From the NCBI RefSeq assembly GCF_011050415.1, contig NZ_DRFS01000004.1:1-64000 (forward strand): a DNA stretch of 64,000 nucleotides. The letters run 5' to 3'. This document shows, in pieces, positions 1 to 9,166 of this stretch. The notes below the pieces were generated by a model. That model ran no database searches. It had not been told where the DNA came from and was given only the letters and a program-made list of their open reading frames with translations. Each line of letters opens with the position of its first letter. Position 1 is the stretch's first letter. Origin of the DNA: Halomonas sp. (GTDB lineage: Bacteria; Pseudomonadota; Gammaproteobacteria; Pseudomonadales; Halomonadaceae). The position numbers and the translations under genes were made by a program.

Positions 1-104
1 GAAGCAATGGGGGAAAGGGGGAAGTGTGTCTGAACGCCGGAAAGTGGTTAAAAAGTAGCCGATGTAAGTCGAGCCAGTAGGTGTTTAGCGGTGTTACAGC
101 CTGA

Positions 105-1442
105 GTGCGGTACTGGCTGAGGTACTATGAGAAATCCAGGCTAGCATTTCATGCCACTCATGATGCACTGACAGGACTGGGTAACCGCGCGCTATTTGAA
201 GATCGTCTACACCAAGGTGTGGAGCTTGCCAAACGTCATAACCAGCAACTGGCCGTACTGTTTATTGATCTGGATGAGTTCAAACCGATCAACGATACGC
301 TGGGGCATTCGATAGGTGATCAAGTACTTATCCACGTTGCCAGGCGACTTGAAAAAGTAGTTAGACCCTCTGATACCTTATGCCGCTTTGGTGGAGACGA
401 GTTTGTACTGCTTTTGCCAGATCTCAATAATGTTCAGCAAGCAGAAGAAATTGCCGAACGGTTGCTCGTTGAGCTTGCCTTACCCTACCGAATTGAGCGC
501 CATGAACTCTATTTATCGGCAAGCATCGGCATGGCACTTAATGACGAACGGTTACTACACCCAGAGGAACTGCTTCGACAAGCCGATATGGCGATGTATA
601 AAGCAAAGCAGCAAGGCCGCAATAACTTGCAAACTTTCACGCAGGATATTAACCAAAAGCTCACGCAACGGGTGACGCTGCGCAATGATTTGCAGGAAGC
701 TATTCTCAACGAACAGTTTGAATTGCATTATCAACCCCTATTGACTCGCGAAGGCCGTGTTAAGGGGTTTGAAGCACTCGTTCGATGGAATCACCCGTCT
801 AAAGGGTCAATATCGCCGGGGCTATTTATTCCGATTGCCGAAGAAACAGGGCAAATTATTACCCTGAGTCAGTGGGTCATGGAGCGAGCCGCTAATGACT
901 TTCTCGCCCTCCAAGCGATACTTCCCAATCACTGCCGTATAGCGGTTAATCTTTCCCCCATGCAGTTTCATCGACCTAGTTTTTTAAACACACTGCATAG
1001 CACGCTGGAAGCCACAGGGCTCAGTGCTCACTCACTAGAACTGGAATTAACGGAAGGCATTTTGATGAATGACACTGAGGCCGCAATTGAAACGCTACAT
1101 GCGTTGCGGACGATGGGGATCAGCATCGCCATTGATGATTTTGGCACAGGCTTTTCAAGCCTGAGCTACTTACGCCATTTACCAGTCGACAAAGTAAAAA
1201 TTGACCGCAGCTTTATTGTCAATATTGCTGAGAATGGCAAAGATGCCGCCGTGGTGCAGGGCATAATCGCCCTCGCTCACCACCTTGATTTATTGGTAGT
1301 CGCAGAGGGAGTGGAGACTTCCGAGCAGCGGCAACAGCTCATCGCATTAGGATGTGATGTTTTTCAAGGCTATTTATTTGCCAGACCCATGCCTTTTGAG
1401 GCGCTTAAGAGCTGGCTTGAAGAGCAAGAAATACTAGTCTGA
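105..1442 (+). CDS. GGDEF-EAL cyclic-di-GMP signalling protein, lacking an N-terminal sensor
   Basis: Probable c-di-GMP synthase and/or phosphodiesterase of 445 residues. The GGDEF domain occupies about residues 15-180, with DALTGLGNR at its start and an intact RFGGDEF active-site loop. The EAL domain follows (about 195-440), with FEALVRW, NLSPMQF, ELTEG, IDDFGTGFSSLSYL, KIDRSFI and AEGVET all present, so both catalytic motif sets look intact. The only possible start is a GTG immediately after an in-frame TGA at 102-104. No transmembrane, PAS or receiver domain precedes the GGDEF domain, and further upstream the same frame also holds a TAG. The gene is therefore either a short two-domain form or the 3' remnant of a larger sensor protein. 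The domain call is sure; the start is not. Confidence 0.85.
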   Translation: MRYWLRYYEKSRLAFHATHDALTGLGNRALFEDRLHQGVELAKRHNQQLAVLFIDLDEFKPINDTLGHSIGDQVLIHVARRLEKVVRPSDTLCRFGGDEFVLLLPDLNNVQQAEEIAERLLVELALPYRIERHELYLSASIGMALNDERLLHPEELLRQADMAMYKAKQQGRNNLQTFTQDINQKLTQRVTLRNDLQEAILNEQFELHYQPLLTREGRVKGFEALVRWNHPSKGSISPGLFIPIAEETGQIITLSQWVMERAANDFLALQAILPNHCRIAVNLSPMQFHRPSFLNTLHSTLEATGLSAHSLELELTEGILMNDTEAAIETLHALRTMGISIAIDDFGTGFSSLSYLRHLPVDKVKIDRSFIVNIAENGKDAAVVQGIIALAHHLDLLVVAEGVETSEQRQQLIALGCDVFQGYLFARPMPFEALKSWLEEQEILV

Positions 1443-1493
1443 GCTGAAGTTGGCGTAACACTGCTAATTTATGAAAATATTTTCCAAAAACTA

Positions 1494-1522
1494 TTCACAC
1501 CAAACTGATTCTGCGTCATACT
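1494..1522 (+). promoter_or_regulatory. Candidate sigma-70 promoter for the 52-residue small ORF
   Basis: The -35 element TTCACA (1494-1499) matches the consensus at five of six positions. It is separated by 17 bp from CATACT (1517-1522), which matches the -10 consensus at four of six. It lies about 80 bp upstream of the small ORF start. Found by eye only. Confidence 0.4.
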
Positions 1523-1600
1523 AGACCTTAGTCACATACACTAATGTCTAAGACCGCTGTTTAAGCTCGATGCTTAAAAGTCTCTAGGAGTTCGCAGAAA

Positions 1601-1759
1601 ATGAAATATCAAGATCACTTCCCGACAATTTGGGACACGCCTAGCAAAACCAGCACTAAACCTGCTACTCAAACACCTGCCAAAAAAGCGCTGACGCCGG
1701 TCAAAGAAGCGTTTTTATCTATCTGGGATGCCCCGACTAAGCGTCAACCTAGCGCCTAA
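1601..1759 (+). CDS. Small protein of 52 residues with a duplicated IWD(T/A)P(S/T)K motif, function unknown
   Basis: A short ORF with an ATG start, preceded by TAGGAG about ten bases upstream and by a plausible promoter. The product is 52 residues, polar, and rich in Lys, Thr, Pro and Ala. It contains two copies of one motif, HFPTIWDTPSK near the N-terminus and AFLSIWDAPTK near the C-terminus, joined by a TP/K-rich linker. There is no signal peptide or membrane segment. The duplicated Trp-containing motif argues that the ORF is selected as protein. I do not recognise the family; a repeated short motif on a flexible linker would suit a partner-binding peptide, but that is inference. It ends 12 bp before the convergent ycgN stop. 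Confidence 0.6.
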   Translation: MKYQDHFPTIWDTPSKTSTKPATQTPAKKALTPVKEAFLSIWDAPTKRQPSA

Positions 1760-1771
1760 ATAGCCTGGGGG

Positions 1772-2227
1772 TCACATCGGCAGCACGGCGATGATGTGCG
1801 ACTCTAAATGTTGCTCTGGCACCGTATCCTGCGACACCGCAAAGCTACGTACACTGATACCTTTGCGATGTACACGCTCAGCATCATTACTAAGTAGCGG
1901 GTGCCATCCTGCTAGTTTACGCCCTTCTGAAACACGCCTGTAGCCACAGCTCTGTGGCAACCAAGTGAACTCTTTCACCAACGCGGGCGTGAGCTGGGTG
2001 CAGTCGGGCACGCTGTCAAAGCGGTTGGGGTAATCACTGCACTGGCAAGACTCAATATCCAGCAAACGACAGGCGACATTCAGCACCGCCAGCTCTTGGG
2101 TATCTTCGTCGTGGAGCTTTAACAAGCAGCACTGCCCGCAGCCATCGCACAACGCCTCCCACTCTTGAGGAGTTAGTTCTTCAAGCGTAAAGCGCTCCCA
2201 AAAACGTTCGCGCATCGTGGTTTCCAT
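1772..2227 (-). CDS. ycgN: YcgN family (UPF0260) cysteine-cluster protein
   Basis: A 151-residue protein of the UPF0260/YcgN family. Near the N-terminus it has the typical CDGCGQCC cysteine cluster, followed by NVACRLL, CQCSDYPNRF, PDC and AWHPLL-like (GWHPLLSND) motifs. The conserved cysteines suggest metal or Fe-S binding, but the biochemical role is unknown. An ATG six codons upstream is possible, but AAGGAG sits seven bases before the ATG at 2227, so I take the shorter form. It is the last gene of a minus-strand run after rnd, ycgL and acpH, which resembles the ycgL/ycgN neighbourhood of other gammaproteobacteria. Confidence 0.88.
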   Translation of the reverse strand: METTMRERFWERFTLEELTPQEWEALCDGCGQCCLLKLHDEDTQELAVLNVACRLLDIESCQCSDYPNRFDSVPDCTQLTPALVKEFTWLPQSCGYRRVSEGRKLAGWHPLLSNDAERVHRKGISVRSFAVSQDTVPEQHLESHIIAVLPM

Positions 2228-2297
2228 TTTAATCTCCTTCAACATTACGCGAACAGAATTACATGAACAGAATTACAGAACATAGCCACTCCGCCAT

Positions 2298-2873
2298 TTA
2301 AGCAGACGTATCGGCAAGCCCTAATGTACTGAATAGCTCGGGCCACAAGGTCTGGAAATCTTGCTCAAGTGCTTGATAATCATGCTGTAGCCAAGGGACT
2401 AATGCAGCCAAATGATTGGGGCCGGACAATCGACGCCCAATACCCGCGACAGCACGACAGGTAAATTCAAAGTCAGCATAACCTCTTAGCCAATCATGCT
2501 GCACCAGCAGTGGCATCATACTCGCTAACCGGTTAGGCGCAGAGCGCGCCGAAAGCAGTCGATAACAACGCTGAACAATCTCCTCCTGCGCTACCATCCC
2601 CGCGGTATCTCTCGCGAGAAAATGATCCCACACCATATCTAACGCAATGCCTGCATAGCGACGCTGAGCAGTTGGAGCGCGACGCCTTGCTCCGGCAACG
2701 TTTGGGTGCCGATCTACCCAGGCATCCACACGACGATGATGCTGAATGCCCTGGGCAGTGGCATCAGGCCAAGCGCTTAAATCCTGTCCTTTGACACCAT
2801 CGGCAATGAGGTTGCCATAAAGAAAGTCATCGCTGCCTGCGCTGACTAACCAAGCATGCGCTAGAAAATTCAT
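2298..2873 (-). CDS. acpH: ACP phosphodiesterase (AcpH family)
   Basis: A 191-residue protein starting MNFLAHAWLV, with GNLIADGVKG and QGIQHHRRVDAWVDRHP. These are the hallmark N-terminal motifs of acyl carrier protein phosphodiesterase, an HD-related fold that removes the 4'-phosphopantetheine arm from holo-ACP. DMVWDHFLA carries further conserved metal-ligand-type residues. Length matches the family (about 190). It lies 11 bp downstream of ycgL on the same strand, so it is probably cotranscribed. Assignment to the family is solid; activity is inferred. Confidence 0.85.
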   Translation of the reverse strand: MNFLAHAWLVSAGSDDFLYGNLIADGVKGQDLSAWPDATAQGIQHHRRVDAWVDRHPNVAGARRRAPTAQRRYAGIALDMVWDHFLARDTAGMVAQEEIVQRCYRLLSARSAPNRLASMMPLLVQHDWLRGYADFEFTCRAVAGIGRRLSGPNHLAALVPWLQHDYQALEQDFQTLWPELFSTLGLADTSA

Positions 2874-2884
2874 AACCGGCGGGG

Positions 2885-3199
2885 TTACGCTTTATCAGCA
2901 TGTGCATTATCGTGCGAGGCAGCATAAGCACGATGAATATCAAGCAGATAGGGCTCTTTAGGTGGCGGCATTTGCAAATAGAAGCCTTTATCTTTAATAC
3001 CTTCCACCACATCCGCTGCGCTTACACGTGACAATTTTTTATCAGCGGTCAACAGCATGGTAAAAACCGGCACGGGTTTGCCAAAGGTTTCCATCAGTAA
3101 TTCTGGCACCGCTGTTAGCCCTTGACGTTTATCGACGTATAAATACATCTCATCTTTGCGCGAGCTTTTGAAAACCTCGCAAATCAGCTTGTCACTCAT
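2885..3199 (-). CDS. ycgL: YcgL domain-containing protein
   Basis: A small protein of 104 residues matching the YcgL family, with CEVFKSSRKDEMYLYVD near the start and GFYLQMPPP toward the C-terminus. Its ATG overlaps the rnd stop codon as ATGA, so translation is probably coupled. The rnd-ycgL pairing is conserved in gammaproteobacteria. The biochemical function is unknown. Confidence 0.88.
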   Translation of the reverse strand: MSDKLICEVFKSSRKDEMYLYVDKRQGLTAVPELLMETFGKPVPVFTMLLTADKKLSRVSAADVVEGIKDKGFYLQMPPPKEPYLLDIHRAYAASHDNAHADKA

Positions 3200-4350
3200 G
3201 ACATTCGCTCCATAAGGGCTTCAGAAAGCGCGGCATTTAAAAAATCACCTCGCCAGCCGCTAGGCAAGGCTAAAGGCTCGCCTGCCAAGTCCTGCATAAC
3301 GAGTGTCTCGATGTCACGGCGTCGCATTAACATTTCAGGCGCCACGCCCAAGTCGCTCGCTTTTGCAGTAATCACTTTCTTAATCGCCTTAAAGCGCGAC
3401 TTAAAAGCCGGGTGCATAGGGTCTGGCCAGCGCGTAGGCAGTTTCACTTCATCGCAATGTTGGGCCTGCTTGACCATCGCTAACAAGGAGTCACCCTCCT
3501 TTTTAATCAGCATGGGCTTAACGCCATCCACCTCGGCTAATTCAAAACGGTTGCTGGGCATTTTTTCAGCGATTGCAAACAGTAATTTATCGCTGACCAG
3601 CCAGTTGCGTGGCAAATCACGGCGGCGTGTCTCGCCTTCACGCCAGGTCGTCATCAGCCGATACGCCTCCATTTGGCGAGGCGTCAAACGCCATAATTGA
3701 CGTTGACGGGTGTACCACTGTTGATCGTTATCAACGCTACGTCCAGCTTGCTCAATAAGACTGGCGCACTCAGCGTCTACCCACTCGCGTCGCCCTAATA
3801 TAGCGAGCTTTTCTTCCTGGAGCGTCCACACTTTTAATAGATAAATAACATCCAGCGCTGCGTAGTGGCACTGTGCTGACGTCAAAGGACGTACTAACCA
3901 GTTAGAGCGCGTTTCCTCTTTGGGCAGTGTTTCTCCCACCCAAAATTCCACCAACTTTTGGTATCCCATACCAGGATTATCACCCAAAAATCCCTGAACG
4001 ACTTGAGTATCCATCAGCGGCGTAGGCAGCACTCCCGCCCAGTGTTGAAATACTTCTAAATCTTCACTGCAAGCGTGCAGTAACTTAATTGCGCTATTTT
4101 GCAGCAGTGAACGGAATTTATTGGTACATGATATGGCAACTGGATCGATTAAATATGCCTCTTCACCCGCGGTAAATTGAATCAGTGCAGGAACGGGGAA
4201 AAACGTGTTCTCTCGAAAAAACTCGGTATCCAGCGCAATAACAGAAGCATCGGCTACTTGCTCGCACGCTGCATCGAGCGCGTCTGGGGTATCAAGCCAT
4301 TGAAATGAGGGAGTAAGAGAGGACAAAAGTATTCTTCCAAGTTGGCACAC
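3196..4350 (-). CDS. rnd: Ribonuclease D
   Basis: A 3'-5' exoribonuclease that trims tRNA and other stable RNA 3' ends. The DEDDy exonuclease motifs are visible: ALDTEFFRE (D, E), LLHACSEDLEVF (D) and HYAALDVIYLL (Y and D). A C-terminal HRDC region begins around residue 215. Its 384 residues fit the family. The frame opens with GTG at 4350, and a TTG eight codons downstream, preceded by GGAAG, is an alternative start. The gene sits between recR and ycgL and overlaps ycgL by four bases. Confidence 0.93.
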   Translation of the reverse strand: MCQLGRILLSSLTPSFQWLDTPDALDAACEQVADASVIALDTEFFRENTFFPVPALIQFTAGEEAYLIDPVAISCTNKFRSLLQNSAIKLLHACSEDLEVFQHWAGVLPTPLMDTQVVQGFLGDNPGMGYQKLVEFWVGETLPKEETRSNWLVRPLTSAQCHYAALDVIYLLKVWTLQEEKLAILGRREWVDAECASLIEQAGRSVDNDQQWYTRQRQLWRLTPRQMEAYRLMTTWREGETRRRDLPRNWLVSDKLLFAIAEKMPSNRFELAEVDGVKPMLIKKEGDSLLAMVKQAQHCDEVKLPTRWPDPMHPAFKSRFKAIKKVITAKASDLGVAPEMLMRRRDIETLVMQDLAGEPLALPSGWRGDFLNAALSEALMERMS

Positions 4351-4395
4351 AATCGCTAAGGCGTTTGCGGGTGGGGAACCACTGATTGAGTAGGT

Positions 4396-5001
4396 TTATT
4401 CGCTGGCAAACGGTTGGCGGCCATTAAACGCACGGCTTAAGGTGCCGCCGTCGACATACTCCAATTCACCGCCCATAGGCACACCGTAGGCTAACCGCGT
4501 TAGCTTGACACCATATTCGGCAAGCTGAGAGGCAATGTAGTGGGCAGTGGCTTCACCTTCTATGGTGGGATTGGTCGCCAACACCACTTCTTTGATCAGC
4601 CCTTCTGCCACCCGCGCTTCCAATAAGTCTAAGCCTATCGACTCGGGGCCAATACCATCCAGTGGGGAAAGATGACCATGCAGAACAAAGTAACGCCCTT
4701 TAAAGCCACCGGCTTCTTCAATCGCTAATTGGTCAGCAGGAGATTCCACCACACACAGCAGCGCATCATCTCGGCGTGGGCTTTCACACAGTACACATAT
4801 CTCAGCTTCAGTTAGGGTGCGGCAGCGCTGACAATAACCTACTTCTTCAATGGCCTGCTGAATAACGGCTGCAAGACGCTGCCCACCGGGGCGCTCGCGC
4901 TCAAGTAAGTGCATCGCCATACGCTGGGCCGTTTTCGGCCCAACGCCTGGCAACACGCGAAAAGCATCCATTAACTGCTCAACGAGAGGGGAAAAGCGCA
5001 T
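4396..5001 (-). CDS. recR: Recombination mediator protein RecR
   Basis: A 201-residue RecR, which acts with RecF and RecO to load RecA at single-stranded gaps. In order: an N-terminal helix-hairpin-helix ([17 protein letters not shown]), a C4 zinc finger (CQRC...CVLC, about residues 57-72), then a Toprim domain ([33 protein letters not shown]). It starts two bases after the ybaB stop codon, in the classical dnaX-ybaB-recR order. Confidence 0.96.
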   Translation of the reverse strand: MRFSPLVEQLMDAFRVLPGVGPKTAQRMAMHLLERERPGGQRLAAVIQQAIEEVGYCQRCRTLTEAEICVLCESPRRDDALLCVVESPADQLAIEEAGGFKGRYFVLHGHLSPLDGIGPESIGLDLLEARVAEGLIKEVVLATNPTIEGEATAHYIASQLAEYGVKLTRLAYGVPMGGELEYVDGGTLSRAFNGRQPFASE

Positions 5002-5003
5002 TC

Positions 5004-5330
5004 TTAGAACGGCATCTTAAAGCCAGGCGGCAAGTTCAAGCCGGACGTTGCTTCTTCCATTTTGGCCTTGGTGCTAACTTCTAATTTACGCACTGCGTCA
5101 TTTACCGCCGCCGCTAACAAATCTTCTAGTAACTCTTTATCCTCTTCCATCACACTAGGATCAATGGTGACGTTCGATACGTCGTGACGACCATTCATCG
5201 TGACTTTAACCATACCAGCGCCGGCCTCACCCTGTACTTCAGCCTTGGCTGCTTCTTCTTGAGCGCGCTGCATTTTTTCCTGCATCTCTTGGGCTTGCTT
5301 CATTAAGTTGCCCATTCCACCTTTAAGCAT
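5004..5330 (-). CDS. ybaB: YbaB/EbfC family nucleoid-associated protein
   Basis: A 108-residue YbaB/EbfC DNA-binding protein. [20 protein letters not shown] at the N-terminus is the family's helical start, followed by [20 protein letters not shown] and a C-terminal [12 protein letters not shown]. It is probably cotranscribed with dnaX (90 bp upstream) and recR (two bases downstream). Confidence 0.95.
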   Translation of the reverse strand: MLKGGMGNLMKQAQEMQEKMQRAQEEAAKAEVQGEAGAGMVKVTMNGRHDVSNVTIDPSVMEEDKELLEDLLAAAVNDAVRKLEVSTKAKMEEATSGLNLPPGFKMPF

Positions 5331-5420
5331 GGTGTAACCTCCAATGTAATTTACAAGATACGTCTATTGTTAAACGCTAATGCTATGAAATACGTCTCAA
5401 AAATAGCCAATGAAAAGAGC

Positions 5421-7343
5421 TTAGCGCACTCCATCGGCTGGCTTAACGCTGGATTCTATCAGCTTTGCCCCAAACGCCTGCTGTAACTTTTGTACATTGG
5501 GGTCATGATTGAGTAGTTCAACCGCCTCAGCATGACGCTCCTTAGTGAGTCGCTCTTCGCGCTGGCGGGGAGTTTCCACACTGCTGGGTAATTCAGCAAC
5601 ATAAAACGCAACCCGACGCGGCATCCCTTGCTCCTTCAACGCACGCTCTATACGCGTTTGATGCACCTCCGCCTGCATGGCTTCTTGGCTTGGATCGAGG
5701 CGAAGCGTAAGGAGTGCACCATCATCACTTTCTACCAAGCAGTTGCCCGCTAAATTGCGCGTTAACCCTCCTAACCCCAACGAATCAAAGCATAGTAGCC
5801 ATTGCGAATTATCCAGCCTAGCCGAGGCGTTTTCTGCCGCAACCGCACGCGGTGGCTCTGGTTCAGGGACAGGTTCTGGTTCAGGAACAGGTTCTGGCTC
5901 AGGAACAGGGTCCGGCTCAGGGATTGTTTCTGGCTCGGGAACAGGCTCCGGCTCTGGAACAGGTTCTGGCTCGGGAATAGGCTCCGGCTCTGGAACAGGT
6001 TTTGGCTGTGGCTCTGGCTTTAGCGCTGGCTGAGGAGCGCCAGCCTGAGTATCTACTGTCCAAGGCGGCGGCTCTTGAAGGGGCGGCTCTTGAAGGGGCG
6101 GCTCTTCTTGAACCGGTGGAGTAGTGGGTTGCTGCTCTCCTATCGTGAGGGATTTAGCAGGTGCCGTCTCTTGCGACAGCGCTTCACGAGGCGAGGGCTC
6201 GCGCTGCAGGGGAAGCGGCGTGCGGGGCGGTTTCGGTACACCCTGAGGGCGAAACGCCAGCATGCGCAACAGCGTCATCTCAAGTGCGCTGCGCAAATCA
6301 GGGGCGTGAACCATATCGCCCCGCCCCTGAATACCAATTTGGTAATAAAGTTGAATATCTTCAGCAGTAAAGCGGCTCGCCAATTGCAGAATAACATCAC
6401 GGTCACCGTGACTGTTATCCACAGCGTCGGGCACCATCTGAGCAACGGCTAAGCGATGTAGCATGCTTGAAAGCTCATCCAACACAGCCGCAAAGTCTGG
6501 CCCTTGCTCTGCCAATTCAGCCACCTCTGCGAGCAGGCGCTGCACATCCACATCGGCCAGAGCCTCTACCAACCCCAGGATGTGGCGATGATCCAACGTA
6601 CCGAGCATGGCAGCCACATCCGCATGCCTTACCGCTCCTTGCCCAAACGCAATGGCTTGATCGGTCAAGCTCATTGCATCACGCATTGAGCCTTCCGCCG
6701 CTTTACCTAGCAGCCATAGCGCACTTTCATCAAACTCAACGCCCTCTTCACCCAATACATAGGTCAAGTGCTCAACCACACGCTCTGGTGGCATATGCTT
6801 GAGGGTAAACTGGAGGCAGCGGGATAGAACCGTTGGCGGCAGCTTTTGTGGATCAGTCGTCGCCAGCAGGAATTTAACGTGCGGGGGGGGCTCTTCCAAG
6901 GTCTTCAGCAGCGCATTGAAACTGCTGGTAGAGAGCATGTGTACCTCATCAATCAGGTACACCTTATAACGCCCTTGTGTAGGTGCATACTGCACATTAT
7001 CGAGCAGCTCACGAGTATCTTCTACTTTGGTTCTTGAGGCGGCATCAACCTCAATTAAATCGACAAAACGACCTTCATCAATCGCTTGGCAGCTATCGCA
7101 CTGACCACAGGGGGTAGATGTAATACCCTCATCGCCACGTCCGTTAGCAGTACAGTTCAGACACTTAGCAAGAATACGCGCCAACGTGGTTTTACCCACG
7201 CCGCGCGTTCCCGTAAACAGGTAAGCATGATGCAAACGGCCTTGGTCAAGAGCATTTACCAAGGCGCGTTGAACATGGGCCTGACCCACGAGTTCGTGGA
7301 ATGTGCGAGGCCGCCACTTGCGGGCCAGAACCTGATAGCTCAT
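5421..7343 (-). CDS. dnaX: DNA polymerase III subunits gamma/tau
   Basis: The clamp-loader ATPase of DNA polymerase III, 640 residues. The AAA+ part has Walker [21 protein letters not shown], a zinc-binding CGQCDSC, Walker [10 protein letters not shown] and the SRC motif VLSRCLQF. Domain III ends near residue 365. The rest is a long Pro/Glu-rich linker built of PEPEPV-type hexapeptides, followed by a tau-specific C-terminal domain ([14 protein letters not shown]...). No A6G-type slippery site is visible, so a gamma form by E. coli-style frameshifting is not supported. The neighbours, grxD upstream and ybaB-recR downstream, are on the same strand. Confidence 0.95.
   Translation of the reverse strand: MSYQVLARKWRPRTFHELVGQAHVQRALVNALDQGRLHHAYLFTGTRGVGKTTLARILAKCLNCTANGRGDEGITSTPCGQCDSCQAIDEGRFVDLIEVDAASRTKVEDTRELLDNVQYAPTQGRYKVYLIDEVHMLSTSSFNALLKTLEEPPPHVKFLLATTDPQKLPPTVLSRCLQFTLKHMPPERVVEHLTYVLGEEGVEFDESALWLLGKAAEGSMRDAMSLTDQAIAFGQGAVRHADVAAMLGTLDHRHILGLVEALADVDVQRLLAEVAELAEQGPDFAAVLDELSSMLHRLAVAQMVPDAVDNSHGDRDVILQLASRFTAEDIQLYYQIGIQGRGDMVHAPDLRSALEMTLLRMLAFRPQGVPKPPRTPLPLQREPSPREALSQETAPAKSLTIGEQQPTTPPVQEEPPLQEPPLQEPPPWTVDTQAGAPQPALKPEPQPKPVPEPEPIPEPEPVPEPEPVPEPETIPEPDPVPEPEPVPEPEPVPEPEPPRAVAAENASARLDNSQWLLCFDSLGLGGLTRNLAGNCLVESDDGALLTLRLDPSQEAMQAEVHQTRIERALKEQGMPRRVAFYVAELPSSVETPRQREERLTKERHAEAVELLNHDPNVQKLQQAFGAKLIESSVKPADGVR
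5851..6010. repeat. Imperfect 18-bp tandem repeat inside dnaX (PEPEPV hexapeptides)
   Basis: About eight to nine degenerate copies of an 18-bp unit of the type GGTTCTGGCTCAGGAACA on the plus strand. On the dnaX strand it encodes Pro-Glu-Pro-Glu-Pro-Val units, with a few Ile, Asp and Thr variants. It forms the flexible linker between the clamp-loader core and the tau C-terminal domain. Third-position changes keep the peptide more constant than the DNA. Confidence 0.85.
6067..6106. repeat. 15-bp tandem repeat inside dnaX linker (2.7 copies)
   Basis: GGCGGCTCTTGAAGG is repeated twice exactly, followed by a partial third copy. It encodes the repeated PPLQE peptide just before the PEPEP region. 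The perfect identity of the copies suggests a recent slippage event. Confidence 0.8.
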
Positions 7344-7373
7344 GAAGCAGTATATCCTTGGACTGGGTAATGC

Positions 7374-7724
7374 TTAGGCGTTATCGCCACCTTCCGCCGT
7401 ACCTGCACGCTGGGCAGCGGCTTTAACCAGCTTTTCCAGTTCTCCGTTTTGATGCATTTCTACCACGATGTCACAGCCGCCAATGAGCTCGCCTTCCACC
7501 CACAGTTGCGGAAACGTCGGCCAGTTGGCAATTTTCGGCAGTTCAGTGCGAATATCTGGATTATCTAAAATATTCACAAACGCAAAACGCTCCCCACAGC
7601 TCATCAATGCCTGCACCGTTTGGGCAGAAAAGCCGCACTGCGGTAGTTGCGGTGATCCCTTCATGTAGATCAAGATCGGGTTTTCGCTGATCTGGCGCTG
7701 AATGTTTTCGGCTGTTGTGCTCAT
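7374..7724 (-). CDS. grxD: Monothiol glutaredoxin GrxD
   Basis: A 116-residue monothiol glutaredoxin that binds and delivers [2Fe-2S] clusters with glutathione. It has the LPQCGFSAQTV active site (CGFS), PTFPQLWVEGELIGGCDIV with the cis-Pro and glutathione-binding segment, and the usual length. The ATG at 7724 is chosen because GAGGAG lies five bases upstream; the frame extends five codons further without such a site. It lies 30 bp upstream of dnaX on the same strand. Confidence 0.93.
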   Translation of the reverse strand: MSTTAENIQRQISENPILIYMKGSPQLPQCGFSAQTVQALMSCGERFAFVNILDNPDIRTELPKIANWPTFPQLWVEGELIGGCDIVVEMHQNGELEKLVKAAAQRAGTAEGGDNA

Positions 7725-7901
7725 ACAATCTCCTCGCATTTAAGTGACCGATGCCTCCCCAGTACTTGGCACTGGCTTGAAACAAGTACCTGAGTGAAGC
7801 GCTCGGTTTTAACGTGTAGACATTATTCTACGCATGCCGTCCGCGTTGCGCATCCCCTGCTGCATAGCTAGGATAGGGTTTTTGCGCGGAGAGAAGCCCT
7901 C

Positions 7902-8822
7902 ATGGCGACACGCCATTTCCTAACTTTGCTAGATTTGACCCCGGATGAGCTGGATTATTTAATTCAACGCGCCATTACGATCAAGACCAACCTAAAAGCG
8001 CAAGGTCCTGTTTATACGCCATTATCTAACCGAACCCTGGCGATGATTTTTGAAAAATCCTCCACACGCACACGGGTATCGTTTGAAACGGGAATGGCCC
8101 AGTTTGGAGGCCATGCGCTGTTTCTCTCCCCCCGTGACACGCAATTAGGTCGTGGCGAACCCATTGAAGACACTGCTCGCGTTTTGTCTGAAATGGTCGA
8201 CGCCGTAATGATCCGCACCTTTTCACACGCCGGGCTGGAAACTTATGCCAGCGCCAGTAGCGTGCCAGTCATTAACGCTTTGAGCGATGATTATCACCCC
8301 TGCCAGTTGCTCGCCGACGTGATGACCTGGACTGAACTACGCGGCAGTGTCAAAGGTCGCACGGCGGTATGGATTGGTGATGGCAACAATATGTGCCACT
8401 CGTGGATTAACGCCGCCCGCCAGTTTGACTTTCACCTGCGCATTTGCTGCCCGAAGGGTTACGAGCCTCGTGCCGATATCATGGCTGCCGCGGGCGATCA
8501 CGTCACTCTGCTGCACGACCCACAGGCAGCGGTGAAAGATGCCGACCTGGTGACCACTGACGTATGGGCCTCTATGGGTCAGGAAGAGGAACAGGCTAAA
8601 CGTGAGGCAGATTTTGCAGGTTTCCAGGTAACAGAAGCGATGCTTGATCAAGCCCACCAAGACGTCCTCTTCCTCCACTGCCTACCGGCCCATCGTGGCG
8701 AAGAGATCAGCCATACACTGCTCGATGACCCACGCGCGGTAGTTTGGCAGGAAGCTGGCAACCGCTTGCATGCACAGAAAGCACTGATTGAGTTTTTACT
8801 ACTTGGCAAAGTCGCGGCTTAA
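7902..8822 (+). CDS. argF: Ornithine carbamoyltransferase
   Basis: Joins carbamoyl phosphate and ornithine to give citrulline in arginine biosynthesis. Its 306 residues contain the carbamoyl-phosphate site [10 protein letters not shown], the HPCQLLAD motif and the ornithine-binding [10 protein letters not shown]. The ORF starts at an ATG preceded by GGAGAG and ends just before a strong terminator. No ARG-box-like operator is obvious in the roughly 160 bp upstream. Confidence 0.95.
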   Translation: MATRHFLTLLDLTPDELDYLIQRAITIKTNLKAQGPVYTPLSNRTLAMIFEKSSTRTRVSFETGMAQFGGHALFLSPRDTQLGRGEPIEDTARVLSEMVDAVMIRTFSHAGLETYASASSVPVINALSDDYHPCQLLADVMTWTELRGSVKGRTAVWIGDGNNMCHSWINAARQFDFHLRICCPKGYEPRADIMAAAGDHVTLLHDPQAAVKDADLVTTDVWASMGQEEEQAKREADFAGFQVTEAMLDQAHQDVLFLHCLPAHRGEEISHTLLDDPRAVVWQEAGNRLHAQKALIEFLLLGKVAA

Positions 8823-8840
8823 AACATCAACTTTTAGCCA

Positions 8841-8876
8841 AAAAAAAAGCCTCGTTTCTAAAACGAGGCTTTTTTC
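8841..8876 (+). terminator. Rho-independent terminator after argF
   Basis: A perfect 10-bp stem (8848-8857 with 8861-8870) with a three-base loop. It is flanked by eight A on the left and a T-tract on the right, so it can work in both directions and may also end the tRNA-Ala transcript from the other side. Confidence 0.9.
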
Positions 8877-8901
8877 ATTACGATCTTTTTTTCTAAAATC
8901 G

Positions 8902-8977
8902 TGGTGGAGCCTAGCGGGATCGAACCGCTGACCTCAACACTGCCAGTGTTGCGCTCTCCCAGCTGAGCTAAGGCCCC
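8902..8977 (-). tRNA. tRNA-Ala (anticodon GGC)
   Basis: Folds as a complete 76-nt cloverleaf with encoded CCA. The acceptor stem GGGGCCT pairs with AGGCTCC and includes the G3-U70 wobble that is the alanine identity element. The anticodon stem CAACA/TGTTG encloses the loop CTGGCAG, giving anticodon GGC. GGTTCGATCC is the T-arm. Confidence 0.97.
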
Positions 8978-9005
8978 ACGTACTGTCTTATCAACAGCGT
9001 GGCGG

Positions 9006-9034
9006 ATACTACGTTGAACATTTACCTCGGTCAA
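9006..9034 (-). promoter_or_regulatory. Promoter of tRNA-Ala
   Basis: On the minus strand, TTGACC (9034-9029) and TAGTAT (9011-9006) are separated by exactly 17 bp. A GC-rich discriminator follows, as usual for stable-RNA promoters, and the tRNA begins about 30 bp further on. Confidence 0.65.
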
Positions 9035-9166
9035 GTTTTTGAACCATCAGCGTTAACTAATTCTCCTTTGTCGTTAGCTGTGGCACTCTATATGCAATGA
9101 ATAAGATAAAGTAGCGTACAAGGCCAACGCCTGAGTCCATGATGTTTACATGCAGGAGCTTGTCCA

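Noticed and set aside
5677..6033. Plus-strand frame encoding a [12 protein letters not shown] peptide antisense to dnaX
   Set aside because: It is the complement of the PEPEPV-coding repeat. It has no ribosome binding site, and dnaX on the other strand explains the sequence.
5421..7343. Programmed -1 frameshift in dnaX to make gamma
   Set aside because: No A-AAA-AAG-like heptamer followed by an early stop is visible on the dnaX strand.
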